Shown here one piece after another: positions 50,146 to 59,209 of a stretch of DNA of 64,000 nt; position 1 is the first letter of the stretch, and every line of letters starts with the position of its first letter. Under the pieces are notes generated by a model. The model saw nothing but the letters and a program-made list of their open reading frames with translations. It searched no databases and was not told where the DNA came from. The stretch covers positions 1 to 64,000 of the forward strand of contig JAHEGU010000011.1 in assembly GCA_024644945.1 (NCBI GenBank), read 5' to 3'. Source of the stretch: Gammaproteobacteria bacterium. Its GTDB lineage: Bacteria; Pseudomonadota; Gammaproteobacteria; Arenicellales; Poriferihabitantaceae. The translations under genes were made by a program, and so were the position numbers.

Positions 50146-51570
50146 ATGCGCCGTCACCGAAAAGCAAAAATTGTCGCCACACTTGGACCTGCCAGCTCCA
50201 GCCCTGAAGTAATTCGCCAACTGTTTGATACCGGGGTAGATGTATTCCGATTAAACTTCAGCCACGGCAGTCACGAGGATCACAAGGAGCGCCATCGAAT
50301 CATCAGGGAAATTGAAAGCGAAACCGGACGCCCAATTGGTATTCTTCTTGATATTCAGGGCCCAAAACTGCGTTTAGGGGAATTCAGCGAAAAGTCGATA
50401 TGGCTCACCGAGGGCTGCAAATTCCGCCTGGATATGGAGCAGGTACCCGGGGATCAAAACCGTGCCGAACTGCCACATCCAGAAATCTTCGCGGCATTGA
50501 AACCCGGCAACGAACTTTTGATCAATGATGGGCGAGTTAAACTGAAAGTTCTCGAATGTGACCCATCTCATGCCATCACCCAAGTGATGGTGCGTGGCGA
50601 GATCAGCAGCCACAAAGGAGTGAACGTACCGGGGGTGATTTTACCTATTTCTGTTATTACCGAGAAAGATCGTGAGGACATTGAGTATGGCTTGTCACTT
50701 GGTGTCGATTGGATTGCGCAGTCCTTCGTTCAGCAGGCCAGTGATGTTAGAGAGTTGCGTGGATTAATAGGCGATCAACCGTCGATTATGGTTAAGCTCG
50801 AGAAGCCGTCAGCGCTTGAAAATCTTGACCAGATACTCGCACTCTCAGATGGTGCAATGGTGGCTAGAGGAGACCTGGGCGTAGAGCTGCCGCCGGAGCA
50901 GGTACCGGTGGCACAGAAGGAAATTATCAGGCGCTGCCGAAAAGTAGGCAAACCAGTAGTAATTGCCACCCATATGCTAGATTCCATGGTGCATGCACCG
51001 GTGCCGACTCGGGCCGAGGCGTCGGACGTCGCTACCGCAGTGTACGATGGTGCTGACGCGGTGATGTTGTCGGCCGAATCGGCGGCCGGAGACTATCCGG
51101 TTGAGTCGGTACTGATGATGGACAATATAATCAGTGCGGTAGAACAAGATTCTCTATACGGAAATATTCTTGACGCACAACGACCGCCCCCTGAAAACAC
51201 GGCTGCTGATGCCATTTGTAATGCTCTGCAAAGTATCACCGGTATCCTCTCTTCTACCGCTACCGTTACATATACCACTTCGGGCAGTACCAGCCTGCGG
51301 GCGGCGCGGGAACGTCCAGGCGCACCCATTCTGAGTATTACCCCGGAAACCGACACCGCACGTTATTTATCCATGGCCTGGGGGGTGCATCCAGTGATCC
51401 TGGACGTTGCTAATAAAGATGCGGACTTGTTACAAGTCATCGACGCCGCTAAACAGATTGCAGTACGAGAGGAATTTGCTACGTCGGGGCAGGCGATCAT
51501 TGTCGCGGCGGGTATTCCATTCGGTATCTCAGGCACCACGAACTCACTCCACGTCGCCACGATCGATTGA
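50146..51570 (+). CDS. pyk: Pyruvate kinase
   Basis: 474 residues, pyruvate kinase II-like. Makes pyruvate and ATP from PEP and ADP. Seen are KIVATLGPASSSPEVI, FRLNFSHGSHEDH, DIQGPKLRLG, the catalytic-Lys motif IMVKLEKPSALENLD, ARGDLGVELPPEQVP and SAESAAGDYPVE. Monocistronic by position. Confidence 0.97.
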   Translation: MRRHRKAKIVATLGPASSSPEVIRQLFDTGVDVFRLNFSHGSHEDHKERHRIIREIESETGRPIGILLDIQGPKLRLGEFSEKSIWLTEGCKFRLDMEQVPGDQNRAELPHPEIFAALKPGNELLINDGRVKLKVLECDPSHAITQVMVRGEISSHKGVNVPGVILPISVITEKDREDIEYGLSLGVDWIAQSFVQQASDVRELRGLIGDQPSIMVKLEKPSALENLDQILALSDGAMVARGDLGVELPPEQVPVAQKEIIRRCRKVGKPVVIATHMLDSMVHAPVPTRAEASDVATAVYDGADAVMLSAESAAGDYPVESVLMMDNIISAVEQDSLYGNILDAQRPPPENTAADAICNALQSITGILSSTATVTYTTSGSTSLRAARERPGAPILSITPETDTARYLSMAWGVHPVILDVANKDADLLQVIDAAKQIAVREEFATSGQAIIVAAGIPFGISGTTNSLHVATID

Positions 51571-51688
51571 CCAGATCTGCGCGGTAGCACTGAGAACTTC
51601 TGTGGATTAAGTGTCGCTAATTATTGTCGCACGTTGTAATTTACTGATCGACTTTGATATGTTCACGCAAAACCAGTGAGTTAAGAAA

Positions 51689-52669
51689 TTGAAAGCGATA
51701 CTCCTTAAAGAATTCGGTGGCGCCGAAATGATGTTTTACGGTGATGCGGATACGCCTGCACCCGATGCGGGGCAAGTGCTGATAAAGGTCGCCGCCACCT
51801 CGGTTAACAGGCCAGATATTATCCAGCGTCAGGGAAACTATAGTCCACCACCCGGAGACTCGGAAATTATGGGCCTGGAAGTTGCGGGGACGGTAGAAAA
51901 GCTTGGGCAAGGCGTATCCAACTGGCAGCCGGGCCAGCGCGTCATGGCGCTTATTGGTGGTGGTGGATACGCCGAGTATGCGGTCGCTCATGCGGGCCAC
52001 ATGATGCCGATTCCCGAAAATATGTCCTTCGAACAGGCGGCATGCGTATGCGAGACTTATCTGACCGCATACCTGAATCTGTTTCTGCTTGCAGGTCTAA
52101 AAGATGGCGAAACAGTCTTACTCCATGGCGGAGGTGGAGGTGTCAATACCGCGGCGATCCATCTTTGCAAACAACTGGTGCCTGACGTAACCGTGGTGGT
52201 CACCGCCTCAACGGGCAAAATACAGCGTGTCGCGGCTTTGGGTGCAGATCATGTTATCGATTACCGGACCCAGTCTTTCGCGGAACAAGTTAAACAGATT
52301 ACCTCGGGTAAGGGCGTAGATGTGATTCTGGATCACATCGGAGCCGACTATCTGGCGGATAACATGAAGTCGCTGGCTGTCTATGGTCGGTTGCTGTCGA
52401 TTGGGGTGATGAGTGGAGTGAAAGCAGAGCTTAATCTCGCTCTCATGATGGTGAAACGTCAGCAGATCATCGGGTCAGTGTTACGTCCTCGTCCAGTTGA
52501 TGAAAAAACTGAGATTATTGCTGCATTTGCGGCTGCCACCTTAGACCACATGGCGACGGGATCTATCGTGCCTCTGGTTTCGAATGTCTTCCCGCTAGAC
52601 CAGGCAGCGCAAGCGCATCGAGAGATGGAAGCCAGCACTCACTTTGGAAAAATTGTGCTGCGGGTTTGA
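51689..52669 (+). CDS. NAD(P)H-dependent quinone oxidoreductase (zinc-free MDR family)
   Basis: 326 residues, TTG start. Medium-chain reductase lacking the catalytic zinc cysteines: opening MKAILLKEFGGAEMMFYGD, VNRPDIIQRQGNYSPPPG, GLEVAGTVEKLG and the cofactor loop LLHGGGGGVNTAAIHLCKQ, with HFGKIVLRV at the end. This is the PIG3/TIGR02824-type subgroup that reduces quinones or enones with NADPH. It lies 61 bases upstream of the SucC-like gene on the same strand and may or may not share its transcript. Confidence 0.88.
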   Translation: MKAILLKEFGGAEMMFYGDADTPAPDAGQVLIKVAATSVNRPDIIQRQGNYSPPPGDSEIMGLEVAGTVEKLGQGVSNWQPGQRVMALIGGGGYAEYAVAHAGHMMPIPENMSFEQAACVCETYLTAYLNLFLLAGLKDGETVLLHGGGGGVNTAAIHLCKQLVPDVTVVVTASTGKIQRVAALGADHVIDYRTQSFAEQVKQITSGKGVDVILDHIGADYLADNMKSLAVYGRLLSIGVMSGVKAELNLALMMVKRQQIIGSVLRPRPVDEKTEIIAAFAAATLDHMATGSIVPLVSNVFPLDQAAQAHREMEASTHFGKIVLRV

Positions 52670-52730
52670 ATTGGTACATAATGTAGGCTCAGCAGCCTGC
52701 CACTGATTCGGCGAGAGGATAAATAACAGT

Positions 52731-53990
52731 ATGGATCTTCATGAGTATCAAGCCAAACGACTACTAAAGGATAACAGCATCCGAGTACCCGAAGGTGACG
52801 TGGCCGATTCTCCTGAGCGAGCAGAACAAGTGGCAAACCAGCTCCCGAGTGAATCATGGATGGTAAAAGCACAAATTCTTTCCGGAGGACGAGGCCAAGG
52901 TCACTTCAAAGGCGACGAAATGAAATCCGGCGTAAGGCCAGCAGCAACCCCGGAACATGTATCGACCCATGCGCGCAGTATGCTTGGTCGGTCGCTGATA
53001 ACTGCGCAAACAGGTCAGGATGGACTGCCTGTGAGAGAGGTTTATATTGAGCAGGCAATGGCTCCCAGTCAGGAGCTTTCTTTGTCTTTAGTCCTTGACG
53101 AGGCGAACAAGACGCTGATGTTACTGCTATCGGCGCACGGCGGAGTCGCGATGGAGGAAATGGCGAAAAAACAACCTTTATCTGTTGCCAAATTGCCAGT
53201 GAGTATTTTACACGGAGTCGACCAGCAACTTCTTGCGGATACTATTGATGGATACCAGCTCGGAGAAAAAGCCTCGAATTCGTTCAAGACTTTAATTGGG
53301 CATGCGATCGAATTAGTAAAGAATAATGACCTGACGTTGCTCGAAATCAATCCGGTGGGCATCGTTAACGACGAATGTATTGCCCTCGATGCCAAGATAA
53401 CAGTCGATGACAACAGTCTTTTTCGACAAGCTGAAATTCGAGCGATTGATGAACAAAGTGACAGGGTTGGTAGTCGTCGCAGAGCGAGTAAGGATGGGTT
53501 TAATTTCATCCAGATGAATGGAGATATTGCCTGCATGACTGTTGGCGCCGGACTATCCATGGCGACGCTTGACTCTCTCGTGCAGTTCTCCGGGAACCCC
53601 GCGAACTTTCTTGATCTTCCTCCAGACTCAAAGGTCAACCGAGTCACCAGTGCACTCGAGCTGTTGCTGTCTAACCCTCAGATTAAATGTTTGCTGATCA
53701 ATGTATTTGGCGGTGGCATCATGCGGTGCGACACCGTTTCTGATGCGATACAAGTAGTGAATCGATTAAACCCTATAAAGGTGCCTATGGTGGTGCGGCT
53801 TGCTGGCACCAACGCTAAATTGGCGAATCGCCGGTTAAAAGAAGGTGTGCCTGGAATCGTTCTCGCTTCAAATCTTTCAGAAGCCGCAAAACTAGCTGCA
53901 CATCTTGCAGCGACTCCCCAAGACCTGCCATCTGCCTCGGAATCCGATGACGGGTGGTTGAAGAAAATTATTCATAAGGTCAGTCACTGA
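52731..53990 (+). CDS. SucC-like ADP-forming acyl-CoA ligase, beta subunit
   Basis: 419 residues. ATP-grasp subunit of a succinyl-CoA-synthetase-type enzyme: [30 protein letters not shown], the Mg site LLEINPVGI and [15 protein letters not shown]. It differs from true SucC where the family has NFLDVGGGA (here [14 protein letters not shown]), and it has a longer C-terminal tail. Related pairs activate malate (MtkAB) or other dicarboxylates and sulfoacetate, so its substrate cannot be taken as succinate. True sucCD usually lies with sucAB, which is not here. The position before a carboxylate transporter and the frc locus suggests a role in activating an acid to its CoA ester. Confidence 0.78.
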   Translation: MDLHEYQAKRLLKDNSIRVPEGDVADSPERAEQVANQLPSESWMVKAQILSGGRGQGHFKGDEMKSGVRPAATPEHVSTHARSMLGRSLITAQTGQDGLPVREVYIEQAMAPSQELSLSLVLDEANKTLMLLLSAHGGVAMEEMAKKQPLSVAKLPVSILHGVDQQLLADTIDGYQLGEKASNSFKTLIGHAIELVKNNDLTLLEINPVGIVNDECIALDAKITVDDNSLFRQAEIRAIDEQSDRVGSRRRASKDGFNFIQMNGDIACMTVGAGLSMATLDSLVQFSGNPANFLDLPPDSKVNRVTSALELLLSNPQIKCLLINVFGGGIMRCDTVSDAIQVVNRLNPIKVPMVVRLAGTNAKLANRRLKEGVPGIVLASNLSEAAKLAAHLAATPQDLPSASESDDGWLKKIIHKVSH

Positions 53991-54009
53991 CGACATTTAT
54001 ATTTTCAAC

Positions 54010-54882
54010 ATGTCAATTCTAGTCGACAAATCTACGCGCGTTATCTGCCAGGGTATTACCGGCAGCCAGGCCAGCTTCTATACCGAAAGAGCGATCTCAT
54101 TTGGCACACAAATGGTGGGTGGAGTGCGACCCGGTAAAGGTGGTACGAGCCATCTCGGTCTACCCGTGTTTGACGATGTAAGCACGGCTATGGCACAAAC
54201 TGGCGCCACTGCGAGCGTTATCTTTGTCCCCAAAGAAAATGCGGCAAATGCCATTATTGAGGCCATCGATGCGGAAATGCCGCTCATCATCTGCATTACC
54301 GAACATATGCCGGTCCTCGATATGGTGAAAGTCTCGGAACTTCTAAAGAATAGCCGTTCTAGACTCTTAGGGCCGAACACCCCGGGGGTGATCACACCCG
54401 AGCAGTGCAGAATTGGCATCATGCCCGCTGAAATATTTAAAAGAGGAAACATCGGGATCATTTCTCGTTCCAGTACGCTGACCTATGAAGCGGCGTGGCA
54501 GACTACCGATGCTGGATTGGGTCAATCCACTTGCGTCGGTATCGGTGGAGACCCGATACACGGTCTCGGATTTGTTGACTGTCTTGAGATGTTCGATCAA
54601 GATGAAGAAACGAAGGCTGTGGTGGTTATTGGAGAAATCGGTGGATCTGAAGAAGAGCGCGCGTCCGCTTATCTCGCGAACGGCAATTATTCCAAGCCTG
54701 TTCTCGCCTATATTGCAGGTCAGCATGCGCCGTTAGACACTCGAATGGGGCATGCCAGCGCAATTATAAAATCAGGAAGTGGCGATGCAGTCTCGAAGAA
54801 AAAGGCGCTGAGCTCCGCTGGAGTAAAAGTCATCGAGTCGCCGGTCGAGATTGGCTCGAGTGTCAGAAAAGCGCTCGCTTAA
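54010..54882 (+). CDS. SucD-like ADP-forming acyl-CoA ligase, alpha subunit
   Basis: 290 residues. Partner of the gene 19 bases upstream. The CoA-binding fold has [20 protein letters not shown] and [18 protein letters not shown]; the ligase part has [33 protein letters not shown] and the phosphohistidine loop [12 protein letters not shown]. All catalytic landmarks of SucD/MtkB are intact, so the complex should be active. Substrate is open: malate, oxalate, succinate or another acid. A 216-base spacer with the palindromic operator separates it from tctC. Confidence 0.82.
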   Translation: MSILVDKSTRVICQGITGSQASFYTERAISFGTQMVGGVRPGKGGTSHLGLPVFDDVSTAMAQTGATASVIFVPKENAANAIIEAIDAEMPLIICITEHMPVLDMVKVSELLKNSRSRLLGPNTPGVITPEQCRIGIMPAEIFKRGNIGIISRSSTLTYEAAWQTTDAGLGQSTCVGIGGDPIHGLGFVDCLEMFDQDEETKAVVVIGEIGGSEEERASAYLANGNYSKPVLAYIAGQHAPLDTRMGHASAIIKSGSGDAVSKKKALSSAGVKVIESPVEIGSSVRKALA

Positions 54883-55034
54883 TAACCTTAAAACAAAAAG
54901 ATAATAAGAAAAGTTTCTAAGTATTCTTAATATTTTGAAATGTTTTACGGTGTTAGATTGTGGTTAAATTATCTGTCATCCAGAATCTCTTGCCTAAGAC
55001 TTTACAATAGCCTGCTGGCGCAGTATTCTCTCCT

Positions 55035-55060
55035 TTGGTATTTGGTATACCAAATACCAA
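55035..55060. promoter_or_regulatory. Perfect 26-bp palindromic operator upstream of tctC
   Basis: TTGGTATTTGGTA followed by its exact reverse complement, centred on GGTATACC. The inner TTGGTATACCAA is the type of site bound by FCD-class GntR regulators such as UxuR/ExuR relatives. It is 38 bases before the tctC start, and a GntR/FCD gene follows tctA. A similar half is in front of gntR (58441-58456). Direct reading for the palindrome, inference for the binder. Confidence 0.75.
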
Positions 55061-55098
55061 TATAGCTATAAACCATTTTCCTTGGAGGAAAAAAAAAG

Positions 55099-56106
55099 AT
55101 GTCTAACGTACTACACAAAGTTAAAAAAGCGGCTATTCCGGCCGTGATCGCCGCCGCGACTTCTTTAGGAATGTCCGCACCGGCGATGGCTGAATGGTCG
55201 CCCAAGAAGCCGATTGAGCTGATTATTATGGCGGGCGCAGGTGGCGGCGCCGATCAAATTGCTCGTCTTTTACAGGGCTTGATCGAAAAGAAAGATTTGT
55301 CTCCACGTCCTGTAATTCCGATAAACAAAGCAGGGGGTTCAGGTGCTGAAGCGCTTCGCTACATTCAGGACAAGGCAGGAGATGACCACACTATTCTGGT
55401 CACCCTGAACAGTTTCTACACTACTCCGGTTATACAAGAGGGCATTGGTGTGGATGTCTCCAACTTTACTCCGATTGGCCGCATGGCAATTGATAACTTC
55501 CTGCTTTGGGTGCACCAGGATATGACTGACATTACCGACCTGGACAGCTATGTTGCAGCAGTTAAAGCCGCGGGAAACAGCTGGAAAGTTGGTGGTACTG
55601 GTACAGGTCAGGAAGATTCTATTCTTACTGCCATGATGGAGAAGGAATTTGGCTATGACGTCACCTACATTCCTTTTCCCGGTGGCGGTACAGTGGCCAA
55701 GAACCTGGTGGGAAAACACATCGACTCCACTGTGAACAACCCAGCGGAACAAAACGAGTTCTACCGGGCAGGCAACACCAAACCCCTTGTTCAGTTTACC
55801 GCAGAGCGGCTGCCGGCATATCCGGATGTTCCGACCGCCAACGAGCTGGGTGTGAACATGGAATACTACATGCAGCGTTCAATCAATGGACCTCCTGGAA
55901 TGTCCGCTGAAGCGCAGGAATGGTACATCAATCTGTTCAAGACTCTTTTTGAATCAGAAGAATGGCAGAAGTTCTGCGTTGAAGATGGTCTTGCCTGTGA
56001 TACTTATGTCTCAGGTGCTGACCTTGGCGCTTACCATCAGCAGCAGATCGCCTTGCACAAGGAATTGATTGAAGCTGTGGGCGCTTCGTCAATCACTGGC
56101 GAATAA
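55099..56106 (+). CDS. tctC: Tripartite tricarboxylate transporter substrate-binding protein TctC
   Basis: 335 residues. Signal peptide ending APAMA (about 31), then the Bug/TctC fold: KPIELIIMAGAGGGADQIARLLQGLIEK, VTLNSFYTTPVIQEG, IDNFLLWVH, and DVPTANELGVNMEYY. It captures a carboxylate in the periplasm and delivers it to the TctAB permease. A GGAGG at 55084-55088 gives strong initiation. Genes of the same cluster suggest oxalate or a related small acid; relatives vary widely in ligand. Confidence 0.92.
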   Translation: MSNVLHKVKKAAIPAVIAAATSLGMSAPAMAEWSPKKPIELIIMAGAGGGADQIARLLQGLIEKKDLSPRPVIPINKAGGSGAEALRYIQDKAGDDHTILVTLNSFYTTPVIQEGIGVDVSNFTPIGRMAIDNFLLWVHQDMTDITDLDSYVAAVKAAGNSWKVGGTGTGQEDSILTAMMEKEFGYDVTYIPFPGGGTVAKNLVGKHIDSTVNNPAEQNEFYRAGNTKPLVQFTAERLPAYPDVPTANELGVNMEYYMQRSINGPPGMSAEAQEWYINLFKTLFESEEWQKFCVEDGLACDTYVSGADLGAYHQQQIALHKELIEAVGASSITGE

Positions 56107-56116
56107 TTCGCTCCAG

Positions 56117-56145
56117 GGAGCATGGTCCGGTGTTGGCCATGCTCC
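56117..56145 (+). terminator. Hairpin between tctC and tctB
   Basis: GGAGCATGG (56117-56125) pairs perfectly with CCATGCTCC (56137-56145) around an 11-base loop, 11 bases after the tctC stop. There is no strong T-run. It probably acts as a partial terminator or 3' stabiliser so that the binding protein is made in excess over the permease, as in many binding-protein operons. Confidence 0.6.
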
Positions 56146-56182
56146 TTAGTTTGACCTTAAACACCGAGTACTCAATATCGGC

Positions 56183-56212
56183 CTTCTCAGGAAGTCACTT
56201 CTCAGGAAGTCA
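56183..56212 (+). repeat. Perfect 15-bp tandem duplication
   Basis: CTTCTCAGGAAGTCA occurs twice in a row (56183-56197, 56198-56212) in the tctC-tctB spacer, about 36 bases before tctB. It looks like a recent slippage duplication. Each unit contains the short inverted repeat CTTC...GAAG. Confidence 0.85.
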
Positions 56213-56248
56213 CGGGAAAGGCATGTCTTGCAAATTAACTTTAGAACT

Positions 56249-56758
56249 ATGACAGTTAGAACTGCAGAAATCCTGATGGCGATCCTGTGCGCATTGTGCT
56301 CGATCGGCTTGATGATGAAAAGCGCCGAGCTAAAGATAGGCTGGGTTCCGGAACGGGGTCCAGGGTCAGGCGCCTGGCCATTCTGGTTGTCAGGCGGCAT
56401 GTTGCTGGCCTCCATTGCGACTATCTACAGGTGGTTCCGTGGTGTTACCCCCGAATCACGTAACATACAGCCTTATATGACTCGTGAGACAGTCGTGGTT
56501 GTAGGAATCTCCGCAGGTTCTATTGTGTTTCTTTTAATCGCAACACATCTGGTCGGAATCTATATCGCGCTTTTTTTCTTCCTGCTGTTTTATCTTAAGT
56601 TTGTTGGTCGTCACTCCTGGCAATTAACTGTAAGTATGGTGGTCCTGGTGCCTATTGCTGTGTTCTGTCTATTTGAGTGGGCACTTAAAATCCCGCTGCC
56701 AAAATCCATCAGTGAGCCGTTGTTCTATCCGATTTACGATTTGATGTATTCCTTTTAA
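56249..56758 (+). CDS. tctB: Tripartite tricarboxylate transporter small permease TctB
   Basis: 169 residues from ATG 56249; an in-frame TTG lies at 56228. Four membrane helices with the family motif GWVPERGPGSGAWPFW between the first two, near residue 36. Forms the membrane complex with TctA. Spacing to tctA is 36 bases. Confidence 0.9.
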   Translation: MTVRTAEILMAILCALCSIGLMMKSAELKIGWVPERGPGSGAWPFWLSGGMLLASIATIYRWFRGVTPESRNIQPYMTRETVVVVGISAGSIVFLLIATHLVGIYIALFFFLLFYLKFVGRHSWQLTVSMVVLVPIAVFCLFEWALKIPLPKSISEPLFYPIYDLMYSF

Positions 56759-56794
56759 ACGAATTTACCAAAATTAGACACATAGAGGCGTAGG

Positions 56795-58306
56795 GTGGAA
56801 GAAATACTGTTACATCTGGCGGGCGGGCTGAGTCAAGCCATGGAGCCGCTGAACTTTATGATGATTATCCTGGGCTGTGCCCTTGGTCTTCTGATCGGTG
56901 CCATGCCTGGACTGGGATCGGTAAACGGGGTTGCAATTCTGTTGCCGATCACCTTTCTTGTGCCGCCTACATCTGCAATTATATTTCTGGCTGCGATTTA
57001 CTACGGTGCGATGTACGGTGGCGCGATCAGTTCGATTACGCTTGGTATACCCGGGGCATCGACCGCGGTGGCCACGGTGTTTGATGGTCGCCCTTTGGCA
57101 CAGACGGGTCATGCTGACAAAGCGCTGACCGCAGCGGCGGTTGCCTCGTTTATAGGTGGCACAATATCCGTCGTACTGTTCACGTTGTTTGCGCCACCAC
57201 TTGCAACATTTGCACTTAAATTTGGGCCGGCGGAAGAGTTCTCATTGATGTTGCTGGCTTTTGCGACTTTCATCGGTCTCGGCGGCGACGATATCCCCAA
57301 AACCATATTCTCGATTCTGGTTGGCCTGGTGCTGGCGGCGGTAGGCCTGGATATCATATCCGGCCAGCCCAGACTGGTTTTTGGTGACATCGATGGCTTT
57401 CTGCACGGCATCAACTTCTTGGTATTGGCTATCGGGATTTATGGTATCGGTGAAATGTTGTGGACGCTTGAGTCCACCCAAGGAGAGGTAGTTGTACACA
57501 AGGTGAAGATGTCACTATCCCAGCTTAAATCCAACCTAAAAGACGTCAAAACCTATATCGGCACTACTTCACTGGGTTCGGTCCTTGGATACTTTGTCGG
57601 GACTTTGCCGGCGGCCGGTGCGACACCTGCATCGCTCATGGCCTATGGTCTGGCCAAAACTTTTTCGAAGGATCCTGACAGTTTCGGTAAGGGCAACGTC
57701 GCGGGGGTGGCAGCGCCGGAAGCAGCTAATAACGCTGCCTCTACCGGTTCGATGTTACCGATGATCACCCTGGGAATACCTGGTTCACCCACTACGGCAA
57801 TATTGCTAGGTGGCATGATTATCTGGGGATTGCGTCCTGGTCCACTGCTGTTTACCGAGAATCCAGAGTTTGTATGGGGATTGATTGGATCGCTCTACAT
57901 CGCGAATTTTGCGACCTTGGTGATCAACATTGCGTTTATTCCACTATTCGTAAAAGTTCTTACCATCCCGTTTACGATTCTAGCGCCGATTATTTACATT
58001 CTATGCGTTGTTGGTGGCTATGCGCCGACCCAGACCATGCACGATGTATGGCTAATGCTGCTGTTTGGCGTGGTGGGGTACCTGTTACGCAAACTTAACT
58101 ATCCAGTTGCTCCGGCTGTGCTTGCTATAGTGCTGGGTCCTCTTGCGGAGCGATCATTACGGCAATCTCTTCTCAGCTCGCAGGGCGAGATGTCAATTTT
58201 TATCACGCGACCCATTTCAGCTGTGTGCATCCTGATCGCTATAGGGCTTGTCTCCTATCCCCTGGTGAAGAAGTTTAAGAAGAAAGCCAGTGAAACCGCG
58301 AGTTGA
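56795..58306 (+). CDS. tctA: Tripartite tricarboxylate transporter large permease TctA
   Basis: 503 residues, about 11-12 membrane helices. Conserved signatures are GLLIGAMPGLGSVNGVAILLP, YYGAMYGGAISSITLGIPG, GTLPAAGATPASLMAYGLAK and AAPEAANNAASTGSMLPMITLGIPGSPTTAILLGG. It carries the substrate into the cytoplasm, driven by an ion gradient. The start is GTG. Confidence 0.95.
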   Translation: MEEILLHLAGGLSQAMEPLNFMMIILGCALGLLIGAMPGLGSVNGVAILLPITFLVPPTSAIIFLAAIYYGAMYGGAISSITLGIPGASTAVATVFDGRPLAQTGHADKALTAAAVASFIGGTISVVLFTLFAPPLATFALKFGPAEEFSLMLLAFATFIGLGGDDIPKTIFSILVGLVLAAVGLDIISGQPRLVFGDIDGFLHGINFLVLAIGIYGIGEMLWTLESTQGEVVVHKVKMSLSQLKSNLKDVKTYIGTTSLGSVLGYFVGTLPAAGATPASLMAYGLAKTFSKDPDSFGKGNVAGVAAPEAANNAASTGSMLPMITLGIPGSPTTAILLGGMIIWGLRPGPLLFTENPEFVWGLIGSLYIANFATLVINIAFIPLFVKVLTIPFTILAPIIYILCVVGGYAPTQTMHDVWLMLLFGVVGYLLRKLNYPVAPAVLAIVLGPLAERSLRQSLLSSQGEMSIFITRPISAVCILIAIGLVSYPLVKKFKKKASETAS

Positions 58307-58440
58307 AGCAGTGGATCGAAGCAAATCAGAGAAGCGACCGATAGAAATGAATCGACCAGTTTCGCTCCTTACTTTTTCAGCACTAATAGTTTGATTTAAT
58401 CATCACGGATATGTTTGGCGCTTTTTTAATTAATTTCCGT

Positions 58441-58456
58441 GTATACCAGATACAAA
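58441..58456 (+). promoter_or_regulatory. Second operator-like half before gntR
   Basis: GTATACCAGATACAAA matches GTATACCAAATACCAA (55045-55060) at 14 of 16 positions. It is about 20 bases before the gntR start codon, so the regulator probably represses itself. The left half of the palindrome is not preserved here. Confidence 0.6.
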
Positions 58457-58474
58457 ATACCTGGAGGGAATTAT

Positions 58475-59170
58475 ATGGCCAGTGATAGTCTGGTTCGACT
58501 TAAACCCATAGATGTCAATCCAAAGCTCAAGGATGCGGTCTATCAGTCCTTGAAAGAAGCAATCTCCAAGATGGATATCTACTCGGGAGATGGACCGCCA
58601 AAGCTTGACGAACGCAAGCTTGCAGATGATCTAGGCGTCAGTCGCACCCCGATTCGTGAGGCGATCACCCGTCTGGAACAGGAAGGTCTGGTAGTCACCT
58701 ATCCGAGAAGAGGCGCGTTTGTGGTGCGGAAAAACAAGGAGGAAATACTGGAAATTATCTGTGTCTGGGCAGGACTCGAAGGCATGGCAGCGCGCCTGGT
58801 GACCGAGCATGCTAATGATGAAGAGATTGCTTCCATGCGTAAGTTATTTGCGACCTTTGACGACAGCGACGAGGCGCGAGCGAATATCGACGAGTACTCC
58901 AAAAAAAATATCGAATTTCATCAATGTCTTATCGAGCTTAGTAAATGTAAGCTATTAAAAGAAATCGCCGATGGATTGTTCGTTCATATGCGTGCAATCC
59001 GCAGAAAAACCATCGGTGAGAGGGACCGCGCGGCGGAATCCATTATCGATCATATGAGGATCATTCAATCGTTAGAGGAACGTGATGCCACTATGGCAGA
59101 GCAATTGGTGCGTGAGCACGCCATGTACCTGGCTAACCATATTAAGCAACATGTCGATTACCTCGACTAA
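58475..59170 (+). CDS. GntR family regulator, FCD subfamily
   Basis: 231 residues from ATG 58475, which has a CTGGAGGG ribosome site (58461-58468); an in-frame GTG at 58439 would place the operator inside the gene. The winged helix is KLDERKLADDLGVSRTPIREAITRLEQEGLV. The C-terminal FCD ligand domain includes VWAGLEGMAARLV and SIIDHMRIIQSLEERD, with several His residues that could bind a metal and a carboxylate. Expected to repress tct and the downstream genes until the imported acid or its CoA derivative is bound. Confidence 0.92.
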   Translation: MASDSLVRLKPIDVNPKLKDAVYQSLKEAISKMDIYSGDGPPKLDERKLADDLGVSRTPIREAITRLEQEGLVVTYPRRGAFVVRKNKEEILEIICVWAGLEGMAARLVTEHANDEEIASMRKLFATFDDSDEARANIDEYSKKNIEFHQCLIELSKCKLLKEIADGLFVHMRAIRRKTIGERDRAAESIIDHMRIIQSLEERDATMAEQLVREHAMYLANHIKQHVDYLD

Positions 59171-59209
59171 TTTTTTACCTGACAGCTTTACACTGGAGAC
59201 AGAAACCCA

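Noticed and set aside
52731-54882. Calling the ligase pair sucCD
   Set aside because: Context lacks sucAB and the SucC loop is altered, so a TCA-cycle assignment is not supported by this window.
55339-55752. Minus-strand frame of 137 codons
   Set aside because: Antisense to tctC, whose signal peptide and fold are clear.
56810-57112. Minus-strand Arg/Gln-rich frame of 100 codons
   Set aside because: Complement of hydrophobic tctA codons; amino acid bias typical of an antisense shadow.
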